Below, in pieces: positions 36,617-46,365 of a DNA stretch of 64,000 nucleotides; within the stretch, counting starts at the first letter, position 1, and each line of letters starts with the position of its first letter. Source of the DNA: DATJPD01 sp035506575 (GTDB lineage: Bacteria; Pseudomonadota; Alphaproteobacteria; CACIAM-22H2); contig DATJPD010000043.1 of assembly GCA_035506575.1 (NCBI GenBank), forward strand, positions 24,693 through 88,692. The letters run 5' to 3'. Position numbers and translations under genes: made by a program. The notes under the pieces are model-generated. The model saw only the letters and a program-made list of their open reading frames with translations, was not told where the DNA came from and did no database searches.

Positions 36617-37207
36617 TCATCGGGCCGGTGCCGGCCCTAAACCGGGTGCCCATCTGTAGGCAAGCGCCGCGGCGAGAAGCAGCCCATCGGCCATGATTTC
36701 GGCCCGCAATCCGCGCGCCATCGCATAGTGGACGAAGGCGGCAAAGACCGCCGGGTAGATGAGCGTGTGGAGGCGCCGCCAGGACGCCGGCCCCAAAAAC
36801 CGGTGCATCGCCGCAGGCGAAGTCGCGGCCAACGGCACCAGCAGGACCGCCCCCGCAGCACCGATGGTGAGGTAGCGCCGGAGCACGAGCTCGCCGCCAA
36901 GAAACGGCCAGTCGTAGCCGTATTCGCGGGCCCACGCGAGGAGGTGCACGAGGGCGTAGAACGCTCCGAACAGGCCGATCATGCGGCGAAAGGCGGCAAA
37001 TCCGGGCTGACCCGAGAGCCGCGCCAGCGGCGTCACGCACAGCCCGGCGATCAGAAACCGCATCGACCAGTCGCCGCTGAGATCGGTCAACGCCGCCCAC
37101 GGCCGCGCCAGGGTGGCGGCCCGATAATCGATCGCAAAGCCGATCAGAGGAACCAGGCCCAGGACGAACAGCACCGCCCGGCTGCGCGCAAAGGTGCCGC
37201 GCGCCAC
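36617..37207 (-). CDS. msrQ: MsrQ-like haem-binding membrane subunit
   Basis: A 196-residue membrane protein of the YedZ/MsrQ ferric-reductase-like family, which passes electrons to the periplasmic methionine sulfoxide reductase MsrP. Seen: FVLGLVPLIGFAIDYRAATL, GLCVTPLARLSGQPGFAAFRRMIGL, ALVHLLAW with a haem-ligand His, and SWRRLHTLIYPAVFAAFVHY. The GTG at 37207 follows the mutS stop by 7 nt with AAGG upstream; a TTG inside mutS (37258) is less likely. The partner msrP is not in the window. Confidence 0.85.
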   Translation of the reverse strand: MARGTFARSRAVLFVLGLVPLIGFAIDYRAATLARPWAALTDLSGDWSMRFLIAGLCVTPLARLSGQPGFAAFRRMIGLFGAFYALVHLLAWAREYGYDWPFLGGELVLRRYLTIGAAGAVLLVPLAATSPAAMHRFLGPASWRRLHTLIYPAVFAAFVHYAMARGLRAEIMADGLLLAAALAYRWAPGLGPAPAR

Positions 37208-37214
37208 GGGCGCC

Positions 37215-39923
37215 TTACTTTCGGGCAAGCAGTCCCCGCAGCCGGTACAGCGCCTCAAGAGCCGCTTTCGGCGTCAACTCGTCGGGATTGACCTCGCGCA
37301 GCGCCGTCTCGATCGCGGAGGGCGCCGTCGCCCCCGGCGCGCCGCCGGACTTGGGCCGTGCAGCGCTGAACAGCGGCAGGTCATCGGCCAGTTTCGTGGC
37401 GGCGTTCGCCTGCTCGCCCGCCTCCAGTTTGCGCAATACCTCCTCGGCCCGCGCGATGACCGCCGCAGGCAGGCCCGCCAGCCGCGCCACATGAATGCCG
37501 TACGACCGGTCGGCCGCCCCCGGGGCGACCTCGTGGAGGAACACGACCTCGTCCTGCCACTCCTTCACCCGCATCGTCCAGCAGGCGAGCCCGGCTAGAC
37601 GTGCCGCGAGGGCCGTGAGCTCGTGATAGTGGGTCGCGAACAACGCCCGGCAGCGATTGGCTTCGTGCAGGTGCTCGACGGTGGCCCAGGCGATCGACAG
37701 ACCGTCGAAGGTCGCGGTCCCGCGCCCGATCTCATCCAGGATCACGAGCGAGCGCTCGGTGGCGCGGTTAAGGATCGTCGCCGTCTCGACCATCTCGACC
37801 ATGAAGGTCGAGCGGCCGCGGGCAAGATCGTCGGCCGCACCCACGCGACTGAACAGCCGGTCGACGACGCCGATCCGTGCCGCGTCGGCCGGCACGTAGC
37901 TTCCGAGCTGTGCTAGTACCGCGATCAGCGCGTTCTGGCGGAGGAAGGTCGACTTGCCGGCCATGTTCGGCCCGGTCAGGAGCCAGATTCGCTTGTCGGA
38001 CGCTGCAAGCGCGCAGTCGTTGGCGATGAACGCGGTCCCTCCTGCCTCCGCGAGCGCCGCCTCGACCACGGGATGTCGCCCGCCGGTGATGACGAATTCG
38101 AGGCTCTGATCAACGACCGGCCGGCAGTAGCGCCGTTCGACCGCGAGCTCCGCCAGGGCGGCCGCGACGTCGAGGGCTGCGATCGCCCGCGCGGCACCCG
38201 CGATCGCGGCGGCGCGCGCCGATACTTCTTTCACCAAGTCCTCGAACAGGACCAACTCGAGGGCCAAGGCCTTGTCCGCGGCGCTGGTGATCTTCGTCTC
38301 CAGCTCGCCGAGCTCGACGGTCGTGAACCGCATGGCGCCCGCCAGCGTCTGGCGGTGGATGAAGCGGCTGCCCGCCCCGGCCGTGATCTTGTCGGCGTGG
38401 GTTTGCGTCACCTCGATGAAATAGCCGAGCACGTTGTTGTGGCGGATCTTGAGGCTCGGAATCTTCGTGTCGGCGGCGTAGCGGCCCTGCAGCTCGGCAA
38501 TCAGCTTACGGCTCGCATCGCGCAGGGTCCTGAGCTCGTCGAGCTCCGCCGTATAGCCCGCGGCGATGAAACCGCCGTCACGCGCCATGAGCGGCAGATC
38601 GGCACCCAGCGCGCGCGTCAGCCGCTCCACGAGCACCCCGTGCTCGCCGAGCTCGGTCACCGCCTCGGCGAGCCCCGCAGGTATGCCGGAGAGCCCGCCG
38701 TCACCGATGGCGCGCTTGAGGTCTGGGATACGGCCGAGCGCATCGCGGAGGCCGGCGAGATCGCGCGGGCCGCCGCGGCCGAGCCCGAGCCGCGACAACG
38801 CTCGCTCGATGTCGCCCACCCCCTTGAGTGCCGTGCGCACCGTCTCGCGCCGCCGCGCGTCGGCGACGAACCACGCGACCATGTCGAGACGGCGGTCGAT
38901 CGCGGCAGGGTCGGTCAGGGGTGCGGCCAGCCGGGCCGCCAGCATGCGCGCGCCGGCGCCGGTCAAGGTGCGGTCGATGCACTGAAGAAGCGACCCCGTC
39001 CTCTCGCCGGCCAGGCTTTCCGCCAGTTCGAGATTGCGCCGCGTGGCCGGGTCGATTTCCATCACGCTCGCATCGGCGATGCGAATGGGCGTCGAAAGAC
39101 TGGGGACGCGGCCCTTCTGCGTGAGCTCGACATAGTCGACGAGCGCCCCGCCCGCCGCGAGCTCGGCGCGCCCGAAGGCGCCGAAGGCGTCCAGCGCCTT
39201 CACGCCGTACAGCGCTTCCAGCCGCCTGCGGCCGTTCTCGCTGTCGAAGCGCGAGGGAGGCAGCGGTGTCAGCGCCGCCTTCCAAGGCTGGAATGTCTCG
39301 AAGAACTCCGGCCGCGCGGTGAAGCGGTCCGAGACCAGGACCTCGCCGGGCGAGACGCGCGCCAGCAACGAGCCAAGGCGCTGCGGATCGACCGGTTGCA
39401 GCCAGAACTCGCCGGTGGACAGGTCGAGCCAGGCGAAGCCCATGGCGCCCCCCGACCCGCCGGTCTCGGCGAGAGCCGCCAGATAATTGTGCCGCTTCGC
39501 ATCGAGCAGCGAGTCTTCGGTCAGCGTGCCCGGCGTGATCAGGCGCACGACCTCCCGCTTCACGACGGCCTTGGCGCCCCGCTTCTTGGCGGCCGCAGGA
39601 TCTTCGGTCTGCTCGCAGACCGCGACGCGGTAGCCGAGGCGGATAAGCCGCGCGAGGTAGGTCTCCGCCGCATGGACCGGGACGCCGCACAGCGGGATGT
39701 CCTCGCCGTTGTGCTTGCCCCGGCGGGTCAAGGTGAGGCTCAGCGCGCGCGCGGCGGTGATCGCGTCCTCGAAGAACAGTTCGTAGAAGTCGCCCATCCG
39801 GTAGAAGAGAAGACAGTCGGGATAGGCGCGACGGATCTCGAGATACTGCGCCAGCATCGGGGTCGCCGCCGCGAGATCGGACGCCGCCGGAGCCGCCGGT
39901 TCTGAGATCGAGGTGTCGTTCAT
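37215..39923 (-). CDS. mutS: DNA mismatch repair protein MutS
   Basis: A 902-residue mismatch-recognition ATPase. The Phe-x-Glu reader is in YRMGDFYELFFEDA near the N-terminus. Walker A LTGPNMAGKSTFLRQ and Walker B LVILDEIGRGTATFDG are near the C-terminus, with a helix-turn-helix dimerisation tail (LTPKAALEALYRLRGLLARK). Start taken at the ATG at 39923, matching family N-termini; an upstream ATG (39965) is possible and neither has a strong ribosome-binding site. Divergent from maeB. Confidence 0.97.
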   Translation of the reverse strand: MNDTSISEPAAPAASDLAAATPMLAQYLEIRRAYPDCLLFYRMGDFYELFFEDAITAARALSLTLTRRGKHNGEDIPLCGVPVHAAETYLARLIRLGYRVAVCEQTEDPAAAKKRGAKAVVKREVVRLITPGTLTEDSLLDAKRHNYLAALAETGGSGGAMGFAWLDLSTGEFWLQPVDPQRLGSLLARVSPGEVLVSDRFTARPEFFETFQPWKAALTPLPPSRFDSENGRRRLEALYGVKALDAFGAFGRAELAAGGALVDYVELTQKGRVPSLSTPIRIADASVMEIDPATRRNLELAESLAGERTGSLLQCIDRTLTGAGARMLAARLAAPLTDPAAIDRRLDMVAWFVADARRRETVRTALKGVGDIERALSRLGLGRGGPRDLAGLRDALGRIPDLKRAIGDGGLSGIPAGLAEAVTELGEHGVLVERLTRALGADLPLMARDGGFIAAGYTAELDELRTLRDASRKLIAELQGRYAADTKIPSLKIRHNNVLGYFIEVTQTHADKITAGAGSRFIHRQTLAGAMRFTTVELGELETKITSAADKALALELVLFEDLVKEVSARAAAIAGAARAIAALDVAAALAELAVERRYCRPVVDQSLEFVITGGRHPVVEAALAEAGGTAFIANDCALAASDKRIWLLTGPNMAGKSTFLRQNALIAVLAQLGSYVPADAARIGVVDRLFSRVGAADDLARGRSTFMVEMVETATILNRATERSLVILDEIGRGTATFDGLSIAWATVEHLHEANRCRALFATHYHELTALAARLAGLACWTMRVKEWQDEVVFLHEVAPGAADRSYGIHVARLAGLPAAVIARAEEVLRKLEAGEQANAATKLADDLPLFSAARPKSGGAPGATAPSAIETALREVNPDELTPKAALEALYRLRGLLARK

Positions 39924-40012
39924 AAGTGTGGGGGGCGAGTCGGACGAGAACGGCCACGATAGCATGTCCGCCCGGGATGCAAGGCGGGCCCGCGCGCGGC
40001 CGCCGCCCCGCT

Positions 40013-40041
40013 TTGACGGGCGTTTGCCCGCGGCCTACCAT
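40013..40041 (+). promoter_or_regulatory. Predicted sigma-70 promoter of maeB
   Basis: TTGACG (40013-40018) and TACCAT (40036-40041) are 17 nt apart. Transcription would start near 40048, giving a 60-nt leader before the maeB ATG. Confidence 0.5.
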
Positions 40042-40107
40042 TACCCGCAACGAGAGCCGGGCACGAAACCCTGCCGCCGGGGAAACACCTAGGGGACCCA
40101 ACACCTT

Positions 40108-42399
40108 ATGGCCAACGACATCGCCCAGAAGCTCGAAGAAGACGCCCTCAATTTTCATTCGCGCGGCCAGCCCGGAAAGATCGCGCTGGCGCCGACCAAG
40201 CCGCTCACGACGCAGCGCGATCTGACCCTGGCCTATTCGCCCGGTGTCGCCTGGCCGTGCCTGCACATCGCGAAGAACCCCGAGCTCGCCTATGACTACA
40301 CGGCGAAGGGCAACGTGGTGGCGGTGATCTCGAACGGCACGGCCGTGCTGGGTCTGGGCGATATCGGAGCTCTCGCCGCGAAGCCGGTAATGGAAGGCAA
40401 GTGTTGCCTTTTCAAGCGCTTCGCCGACGTCGACGCGTTCGACATCGAGGTCGACACCAAGGACGTCGACGCGTTCGTCAACTGCGTGCGCTACATCGGC
40501 AAGGCGTTCGGCGGCATCAACCTCGAGGACATCAAGGCACCCGAGTGCTTCATCATCGAGCAGCGCCTGCGCGAGCTGCTCGACATCCCCGTGTTCCACG
40601 ACGACCAGCACGGGACGTCCATCGTCGCCACCGCCGGGCTCATCAACGCGCTCCAGCTCACCGGCCGCGACATCAAGAAGATCAAGATGGTCGTGAACGG
40701 CGCCGGGGCCGCCTCGATCGCCTGCGTGGAGCTCCTGAAGCGCATGGGCCTGCCCGGCGACCAGGTGATCCTATGCGATACCAAGGGCGTCATCTACCAG
40801 GGCCGCACCGAATCCATGAACCAGTGGAAATCGGCGCACGCGGCACCGACCAAGGCGCGCACGCTCGCCCAGGCGCTCGAGGGTGCGGACGTCTTGTTCG
40901 GCCTCTCGGCCAAAGGCGCGGTCACCAAGCCGATGGTCAAGAGCATGGCGGACAAGCCGATCATCTTCGCCATGGCCAATCCCGATCCGGAGATCACGCC
41001 CGAAGAGGTGCGCGAGGTGCGCTCGGACGCGATCATCGCGACCGGCCGCTCCGACTATCCGAACCAGGTGAACAACGTCCTCGGGTTTCCGTACATCTTC
41101 CGCGGCGCCCTCGACGTGCGCGCAAGCACGATCAACGACGAGATGAAGATCGCCGCCGCCCAGGCGCTGGCGGCACTGGCGCGCGAGGACGTGCCCGATG
41201 AGATGGACGCGGCCTATGCCGGCAAGCGCCTGCGCTATGGTCCCGAGTACATCATCCCGGCCCCCTTCGACCCGCGGCTGATCTCGGTGGTACCGGCAGC
41301 GGTCGCCAAGGCAGCCATGGAGTCGGGGGTCGCGCGCAGCAAGATCACCGACATGGGGGCGTACGGCCGCAAGCTCATGACGCGGCGCGATCCGATCGCT
41401 GCCATCCTGGCGCTCATCCTCGAGAAGGTGCGCGCCAACCCGCGCCGGGTCGTGTTCGCCGAAGGCGAGGAAGAGAAGGTGGTGCGCGCCGCCGTGCTGT
41501 TCCGCGAGAGCGGGTACGGCACGCCCGTGCTGATCGGCCGCGAGGAGCGCATCCACAATATGATCGCGGCCACCGGGATCGGGCGCGCCGAAGGGCTCGA
41601 GATCCACAACGCGCGCCTGTCGACCCATAATCGGCGGTACGCCGATTTCCTCTACGGACGGCTCCAGCGCCAGGGGTTTCTGTGGCGCGACTGCCAGCGC
41701 ATGATCAACCAGGACCGCAACGTGTTCGCCGCCGCGATGGTCGCCTGCGGCGACGCCGATGCGATGGTGACCGGGGTGACGCGCAGCTACCACGTGGCCC
41801 TCGATGACGTGCGCAAGGCGATCGACCCGGCACCCGGCCAGCGCCTCATCGGCGTGTCGATCCTGATCGTGCGCGGCCGCGCCGTCTTCGTGGCCGACAC
41901 GACCGTGACCGAGCTGCCGACCCCGCGCGACATGGCCGAGACCGGCATCGCGGTCGCCGGCCTGGCGCGCCGCATGGGCTACGAGCCGCGCGTGGCGATG
42001 CTGTCCTTCTCGACCTTCGGCAACCCCGCAACTCAGGCCCTGCCCGTGCGCGAGGCGGTCGTGGAGCTCGACCGCATGAAGGCGTCCGGGCACCCAGGCA
42101 TCGATTTCGAATATGACGGCGAGATGTCGGCAGAGGTGGCGCTCGACGCGGAGCTGATGCGCACGGCCTATCCGTTCTGCCGCCTGTCCGACGCCGCGAA
42201 CGTGCTGGTGATGCCCGGGCTTCATTCGGCCAATATCACGAGCCAGGTCGTGGAGCAGCTCGGCGGCGGCACGGTCATCGGACCGCTTCTGGTCGGCCTC
42301 GCAAAGCCCGTCCAGATCGTGCCGCTCGGCTCGACGGTCGGCGATCTCGTCAACACCGCGGCCTTGGCCGCCTACGATTCGCTCCCCGCCAAACGCTAG
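40108..42399 (+). CDS. maeB: NADP-dependent malic enzyme with phosphotransacetylase-like domain
   Basis: MaeB decarboxylates malate to pyruvate, yielding NADPH. The 763-residue product has the malic domain (TLAYSPGVAWPCLHIAKNPE, FDIEVDTKDVDAF, FHDDQHGTSIVATAGL), an NAD(P)-binding domain (VNGAGAASIACVELL) and, from about residue 440, a phosphotransacetylase-like domain (VVFAEGEEEKVVRAAVLFRE, ATGIGRAEGL). That domain is usually non-catalytic and acts in acetyl-CoA sensing. This is the usual large alphaproteobacterial form. Confidence 0.95.
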   Translation: MANDIAQKLEEDALNFHSRGQPGKIALAPTKPLTTQRDLTLAYSPGVAWPCLHIAKNPELAYDYTAKGNVVAVISNGTAVLGLGDIGALAAKPVMEGKCCLFKRFADVDAFDIEVDTKDVDAFVNCVRYIGKAFGGINLEDIKAPECFIIEQRLRELLDIPVFHDDQHGTSIVATAGLINALQLTGRDIKKIKMVVNGAGAASIACVELLKRMGLPGDQVILCDTKGVIYQGRTESMNQWKSAHAAPTKARTLAQALEGADVLFGLSAKGAVTKPMVKSMADKPIIFAMANPDPEITPEEVREVRSDAIIATGRSDYPNQVNNVLGFPYIFRGALDVRASTINDEMKIAAAQALAALAREDVPDEMDAAYAGKRLRYGPEYIIPAPFDPRLISVVPAAVAKAAMESGVARSKITDMGAYGRKLMTRRDPIAAILALILEKVRANPRRVVFAEGEEEKVVRAAVLFRESGYGTPVLIGREERIHNMIAATGIGRAEGLEIHNARLSTHNRRYADFLYGRLQRQGFLWRDCQRMINQDRNVFAAAMVACGDADAMVTGVTRSYHVALDDVRKAIDPAPGQRLIGVSILIVRGRAVFVADTTVTELPTPRDMAETGIAVAGLARRMGYEPRVAMLSFSTFGNPATQALPVREAVVELDRMKASGHPGIDFEYDGEMSAEVALDAELMRTAYPFCRLSDAANVLVMPGLHSANITSQVVEQLGGGTVIGPLLVGLAKPVQIVPLGSTVGDLVNTAALAAYDSLPAKR

Positions 42400-42451
42400 G
42401 GTTGCACAGCGTCTGCTTGACGCGGGCGCACCCCGCGTGGTTTAGGCGGCT

Positions 42452-43900
42452 ATGGTCGCCCCGGACACATCAGGCGCTCCCGTGCCGCTGCCGCGCCTCG
42501 TCCGCGCGGTCGTGCTCCTGCAAATGCCGGTCATGGCGGCCGTCCTGCTCAGTATGTGGAGCGGCTGGCTCGCACCGCTGGCGGGGCTCGGCATCTTCGT
42601 CTTCAGCGCGGGGGCGGTCGGGTACCTTATCCGCCGGCATCTCTCGGGGCTCGAAGCCCTGCGTATCCAGGTCGAGAATCTGGCGCGCGACACGCCCGGC
42701 GAGCGCAATTACAGCCCCCCCATCGAAATCCCGGCGACCGCCGCGGGGCTCGGACAGGCGGTTGCCAATCTCGACCGCAGTTGGGTGCAGCGCGGCGAAG
42801 AGCTGCGCATCCTGGTGGCGGCGAACGAGGGCATCCTCGAGGCGATCCCGGATCCGCTGATCCTGATCGACGTGCGGCGCCGGATCACCCGCGCCAATTC
42901 GGCGGCACGAGCCTTGTTCGGAGAAGGCATCGTCGGGCGCGACCTTGCGGCGGCCATCCGTCATCCCGACGTGCTTGAGGCAGCCGAAGAAGGCCTCGCG
43001 GGACGGCGCGCGATCCGCACCGTCGACTTCACCTGGCCGGGGCCGCCCGAGCGCCACTTCAGCGTGCGCTTCGCCCTCCTGCCGCGCATGGCCCCATATG
43101 GCAGCGACATGCTCCTGATCCTGCGCGATGTGACGGCACTCAAGCACGCGGAGAAGATGCGCGCCGACTTTGTCGCCAATGTGAGCCATGAGCTGCGCAC
43201 GCCGCTGTCGGCGATCCTCGGCTTCACCGAGACCTTGCGCGGCCCGGCACGCGACGATCCGGAGGCTCGCGACCGGTTTTTGGGCATCATGCACGCCCAG
43301 TCGCAGCGCATGACCCGCCTCGTCCGCGACCTGCTGTCGCTGTCGCGCATCGAGGAAAGCGAGCATACGCTGCCGACCGACCGCGTCGATCTCAGCCGGG
43401 TGATCGGCAGCGTGGCCGACACGCTCCTGTTGCAGGCCAAGGCCAAGGGAACGACGATCGAGCTCGACATTGGCACGGGTCTGCCACCGGTGACCGGCGA
43501 TTCGGACCAGCTGGCTCAGGTCTTCCAGAACCTGATCGACAATGCGATCAAGTACAGCAAGTCGAACGGCAAGGTGCGGGTGGTGGCACGCGCCGCCTCC
43601 CAGGCGCCGCCGCGGGTCGCGGCAACCAGCGCCGCCGGGCGCGCCACCGATGGCCACGCGCAAGGCTGGCTGTCGATTTCCATCGCCGATGACGGCGAAG
43701 GCATTCCGCGCGAACACCTGCCCCGGCTGACCGAGCGCTTCTACCGCGTCGATGCCGCACGCTCGCGCCAGCTGGGCGGCACCGGGCTTGGGCTTGCGAT
43801 CGTCAAGCACATCCTCAACCGGCACCGGGGCGCATTGGTGATCGACAGCGAGCTGGGCCACGGCTCGGTGTTTACGGTCTGGCTGCCCGCCAGCTCATAG
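42452..43900 (+). CDS. phoR: Phosphate regulon sensor histidine kinase PhoR
   Basis: A 482-residue membrane histidine kinase. Two membrane segments (18-60), a PAS domain (about 120-225), then the dimerisation box FVANVSHELRTPLSAILGF with His246. The ATPase domain has N box FQNLIDNAIKYS, G1 DDGEGIP, F box RFYRVD and G2 GGTGLGLAIVKHIL. It opens the cluster phoR-pstSCAB-phoU-phoB, whose layout makes PhoB its partner. A 7-bp hairpin (42420-42438) lies just before the start. Confidence 0.95.
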   Translation: MVAPDTSGAPVPLPRLVRAVVLLQMPVMAAVLLSMWSGWLAPLAGLGIFVFSAGAVGYLIRRHLSGLEALRIQVENLARDTPGERNYSPPIEIPATAAGLGQAVANLDRSWVQRGEELRILVAANEGILEAIPDPLILIDVRRRITRANSAARALFGEGIVGRDLAAAIRHPDVLEAAEEGLAGRRAIRTVDFTWPGPPERHFSVRFALLPRMAPYGSDMLLILRDVTALKHAEKMRADFVANVSHELRTPLSAILGFTETLRGPARDDPEARDRFLGIMHAQSQRMTRLVRDLLSLSRIEESEHTLPTDRVDLSRVIGSVADTLLLQAKAKGTTIELDIGTGLPPVTGDSDQLAQVFQNLIDNAIKYSKSNGKVRVVARAASQAPPRVAATSAAGRATDGHAQGWLSISIADDGEGIPREHLPRLTERFYRVDAARSRQLGGTGLGLAIVKHILNRHRGALVIDSELGHGSVFTVWLPASS

Positions 43901-43965
43901 CCCGGCTCGCATCACGGCGCCCGCATCGATGGCCCGTAAGACGGTGAAATAATACCGACTTACTT

Positions 43966-43983
43966 CTGTCATCATATTGTAAT
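43966..43983 (+). promoter_or_regulatory. Pho box upstream of pstS
   Basis: CTGTCAT-CATA-TTGTAAT: the first 7-mer matches the PhoB consensus exactly, the spacer is four AT-rich bases, and the second 7-mer matches 5 of 7. Orientation and distance (about 87 nt before the pstS ATG) suit PhoB activation. Confidence 0.75.
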
Positions 43984-44069
43984 CAACCCGCTCTACGGTC
44001 CGCAGTGCGAATTCGTGGCTGTCGTTCCGCGACCACGCAAAACCATACTTCAAGAATGAGGAGAAGACG

Positions 44070-45107
44070 ATGAAACAGACATTCGCGGCTGGCCTTGCTG
44101 CATTGGCCGTCGGCGTGGTCATGTCGGCGGCGAACGCCGAGACGCTGACCGGTGCAGGCGGGACCGCCATCTATCCGGTGCTGGCCAAATGGGCCGACAC
44201 CTATTCGAAGGAAAAGGGCGACTCGGTCAATTACCAGGCCATCGGCTCGGGCGGCGGCATCAAGCAGATCGAATCCAAGACCGTGCTGTTCGGCAACAGC
44301 GACAAGCCCCTGCAGCCCGAAGAGCTCGACAAAAACGGCCTGATCCAATTCCCGCAGGTCATCATCTCGATCCTGCCGGTGGTGAACCTCGAAGGCATCA
44401 AATCGGGCGAGCTGGTATTCGACGGGACGACCCTCGCCGACATCTATCTCGGCAAGATCAAGAACTGGGACGACCCGGCGATCAAGAAGCTCAACCCGAA
44501 TGTGAAGCTGACCCACCAGGCGATCGCGGTCGTCTATCGCTCGGACGGATCGGGCACCACCTTCAATTTCACCAACTACCTCTCGAAGGTGAGCCCCGAG
44601 TGGAAGCAGAAGGTCGGCGATGACACCTCGGTGCAGTTCCCGGTCGGCGTCGGCGGCAAGGGCAACGCCGGTGTCGCCAACTACGTGCAGCAGGTGAAGG
44701 GCTCGATCGGCTACGTCGAATACGCGTATGCCAAGGAGAACAACCTCACCTATGGCGACATGGTCAACAAAGAGGGCAAGCACGTCGCCCCCACCATGGC
44801 CGCCTTCCAGGCCGCCGCAGCCAACGCGGATTTCAGCAAGGTGCAGAACTTCTACCTGATCCTGACCGATCAGCCGGGTGCGGCGAGCTGGCCGATCACG
44901 GCAGCCACCTACATGCTGATGCGCAAGGACTATGATGCGGCGCAGAACAAGCGGGTGCTGCAGTTCCTCGACTGGTGCCTGCACAACGGGCAGCCGCAGG
45001 CCGAAGCGCTGGGCTACGTGCCGATGCCGGGCAACGTGATCAAGCAGATCGAGGCCAGCTGGGCCAAGAACCTGCCCGGCCAGGAATGGGCGGTGTCGAT
45101 GAAGTAA
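44070..45107 (+). CDS. pstS: Phosphate-binding periplasmic protein PstS
   Basis: The high-affinity phosphate receptor of the Pst ABC transporter, 345 residues. Signal peptide MKQTFAAGLAALAVGVVMSA, cut near ANA-ET. Phosphate-binding blocks are GAGGTAIYPVLAKWA, GSGGGIKQIESKTVLFGNSDKP and RSDGSGTTFNFTNYLSKV. A GAGGAGAAG ribosome-binding site precedes the ATG. It is followed by a terminator-like hairpin, which should make pstS the most abundant transcript of the operon. Confidence 0.97.
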   Translation: MKQTFAAGLAALAVGVVMSAANAETLTGAGGTAIYPVLAKWADTYSKEKGDSVNYQAIGSGGGIKQIESKTVLFGNSDKPLQPEELDKNGLIQFPQVIISILPVVNLEGIKSGELVFDGTTLADIYLGKIKNWDDPAIKKLNPNVKLTHQAIAVVYRSDGSGTTFNFTNYLSKVSPEWKQKVGDDTSVQFPVGVGGKGNAGVANYVQQVKGSIGYVEYAYAKENNLTYGDMVNKEGKHVAPTMAAFQAAAANADFSKVQNFYLILTDQPGAASWPITAATYMLMRKDYDAAQNKRVLQFLDWCLHNGQPQAEALGYVPMPGNVIKQIEASWAKNLPGQEWAVSMK

Positions 45108-45131
45108 CCCGCGGACATCGACGGGTTAACG

Positions 45132-45159
45132 CTGCGGGCCGCCCTCGAGCGGCCCGCAG
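45132..45159 (+). terminator. Hairpin between pstS and pstC
   Basis: A perfect 11-bp GC-rich stem (45132-45142 with 45149-45159, six-base loop) 24 nt after the pstS stop, followed by only a short T-rich stretch. Best read as a partial terminator or 3' stabiliser. A second, weaker inverted repeat (45166-45172 with 45191-45197) follows. Confidence 0.65.
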
Positions 45160-45256
45160 TCGTTTGGACCCTGTGGAAAATCCGGCTCATAGGGTCCTCT
45201 AACCTATTCATTGCTCACGCCGATTTGCACGATTGCGATACCCACAGCCTTACGGT

Positions 45257-45274
45257 CTGTCATCAAACTGTAAC
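45257..45274 (+). promoter_or_regulatory. Internal Pho box upstream of pstC
   Basis: CTGTCAT-CAAA-CTGTAAC: first 7-mer exact, second 5 of 7, four-base AT-rich spacer, 99 nt before the pstC ATG. It suggests that pstCAB-phoU-phoB has its own PhoB-dependent promoter. Confidence 0.75.
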
Positions 45275-45373
45275 CATGCTGACGCATAAAGTTCTTCGGG
45301 CGTGGGATAGCTTCTGCCACACGAGCGGGTCCGGATCGCGGGCATCCCGCATCTCCGCCAAAAGGTACGGTTC

Positions 45374-46360
45374 ATGAGCGACATCGCGGCCCGGTCGTTG
45401 GATTTCGAAGCCCAACACGCGAGATGGGCGCGCGGCCAGAACCTCATCGATGCCATCTTCCGGACCGCCACGCTGGTGTTCGCGATCATCGTGCTGCTGC
45501 TGCTGGGCGGCGTCATCGTGGCGCTGGTCAACGGCGCCTGGCCCGCCTTGCACCATTTCGGCTTGTGGAACTTCGTCACCTCGAGCGCATGGAATCCCGT
45601 CAAGGAGGATTTCGGCGCCTGGCCGGCGATCTACGGCACCTTGGTGACGGCCGCCATCGCCATGCTGATCGGCATTCCGATCAGCTTCGGCATCGCCGTG
45701 TTCATCACCGAGTTGTGCCCGCCCTGGCTGAAACGCCCGATCGGCACCGCGATCGAGCTTCTGGCCGGCATCCCCAGCATCATCTACGGAATCTGGGGCT
45801 TGTTCGTGCTGGCGCCGTTCCTGCAATCGACCGTCCAGCCCTTCCTGATCGACACGCTGGGTGATCTGCCGGTCATCGGCTCCCTGTTCAGCGGCGCCCC
45901 CCTCGGCATCGGCGTGCTGACCGCGGGCATCATCCTCGGGGTCATGGTGCTGCCCTACATCACCTCGGTGATGCGCGACGTGTTCGAGACCGTCCCGCCA
46001 ATGCTGAAGGAATCGGCCTACGGGCTCGGCTGCACCACGTCCGAGGTGGTGTGGAACATCGTGGTGCCCTATACGCGCATCGGCATCGTGGGCGGCATCA
46101 TGCTGGGCTTGGGCCGGGCGCTCGGCGAGACCATGGCCGTCACGTTCGTCATCGGCAACTCGCATCACATCGCGGAATCGCTCATGGCCCCGGGCACCAC
46201 GATCGCCGCGTCCCTCGCGAATGAATTCACCGAAGCCGTCAGCGACATTTACCTGTCGTCGCTGATCGCGCTCGGCTTCATCCTGTTCATCATCACGTTC
46301 ATCGTGCTCGCGGCGGCGAAGCTGCTGCTGATCCGCTTGCAGCGCCAGGCCGGGACCTGA
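45374..46360 (+). CDS. pstC: Phosphate ABC transporter permease PstC
   Basis: A 328-residue inner-membrane permease. A 30-residue soluble start precedes six or so helices. The binding-protein-dependent transport signature is seen as GYGLGCTTSEVVWNIVVPYTRIGIVGG and MLGLGRALGETMAVTFVIGN. AAAGGT lies before the ATG. Five nt separate it from pstA. Confidence 0.95.
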   Translation: MSDIAARSLDFEAQHARWARGQNLIDAIFRTATLVFAIIVLLLLGGVIVALVNGAWPALHHFGLWNFVTSSAWNPVKEDFGAWPAIYGTLVTAAIAMLIGIPISFGIAVFITELCPPWLKRPIGTAIELLAGIPSIIYGIWGLFVLAPFLQSTVQPFLIDTLGDLPVIGSLFSGAPLGIGVLTAGIILGVMVLPYITSVMRDVFETVPPMLKESAYGLGCTTSEVVWNIVVPYTRIGIVGGIMLGLGRALGETMAVTFVIGNSHHIAESLMAPGTTIAASLANEFTEAVSDIYLSSLIALGFILFIITFIVLAAAKLLLIRLQRQAGT

Positions 46361-46365
46361 CCTCC

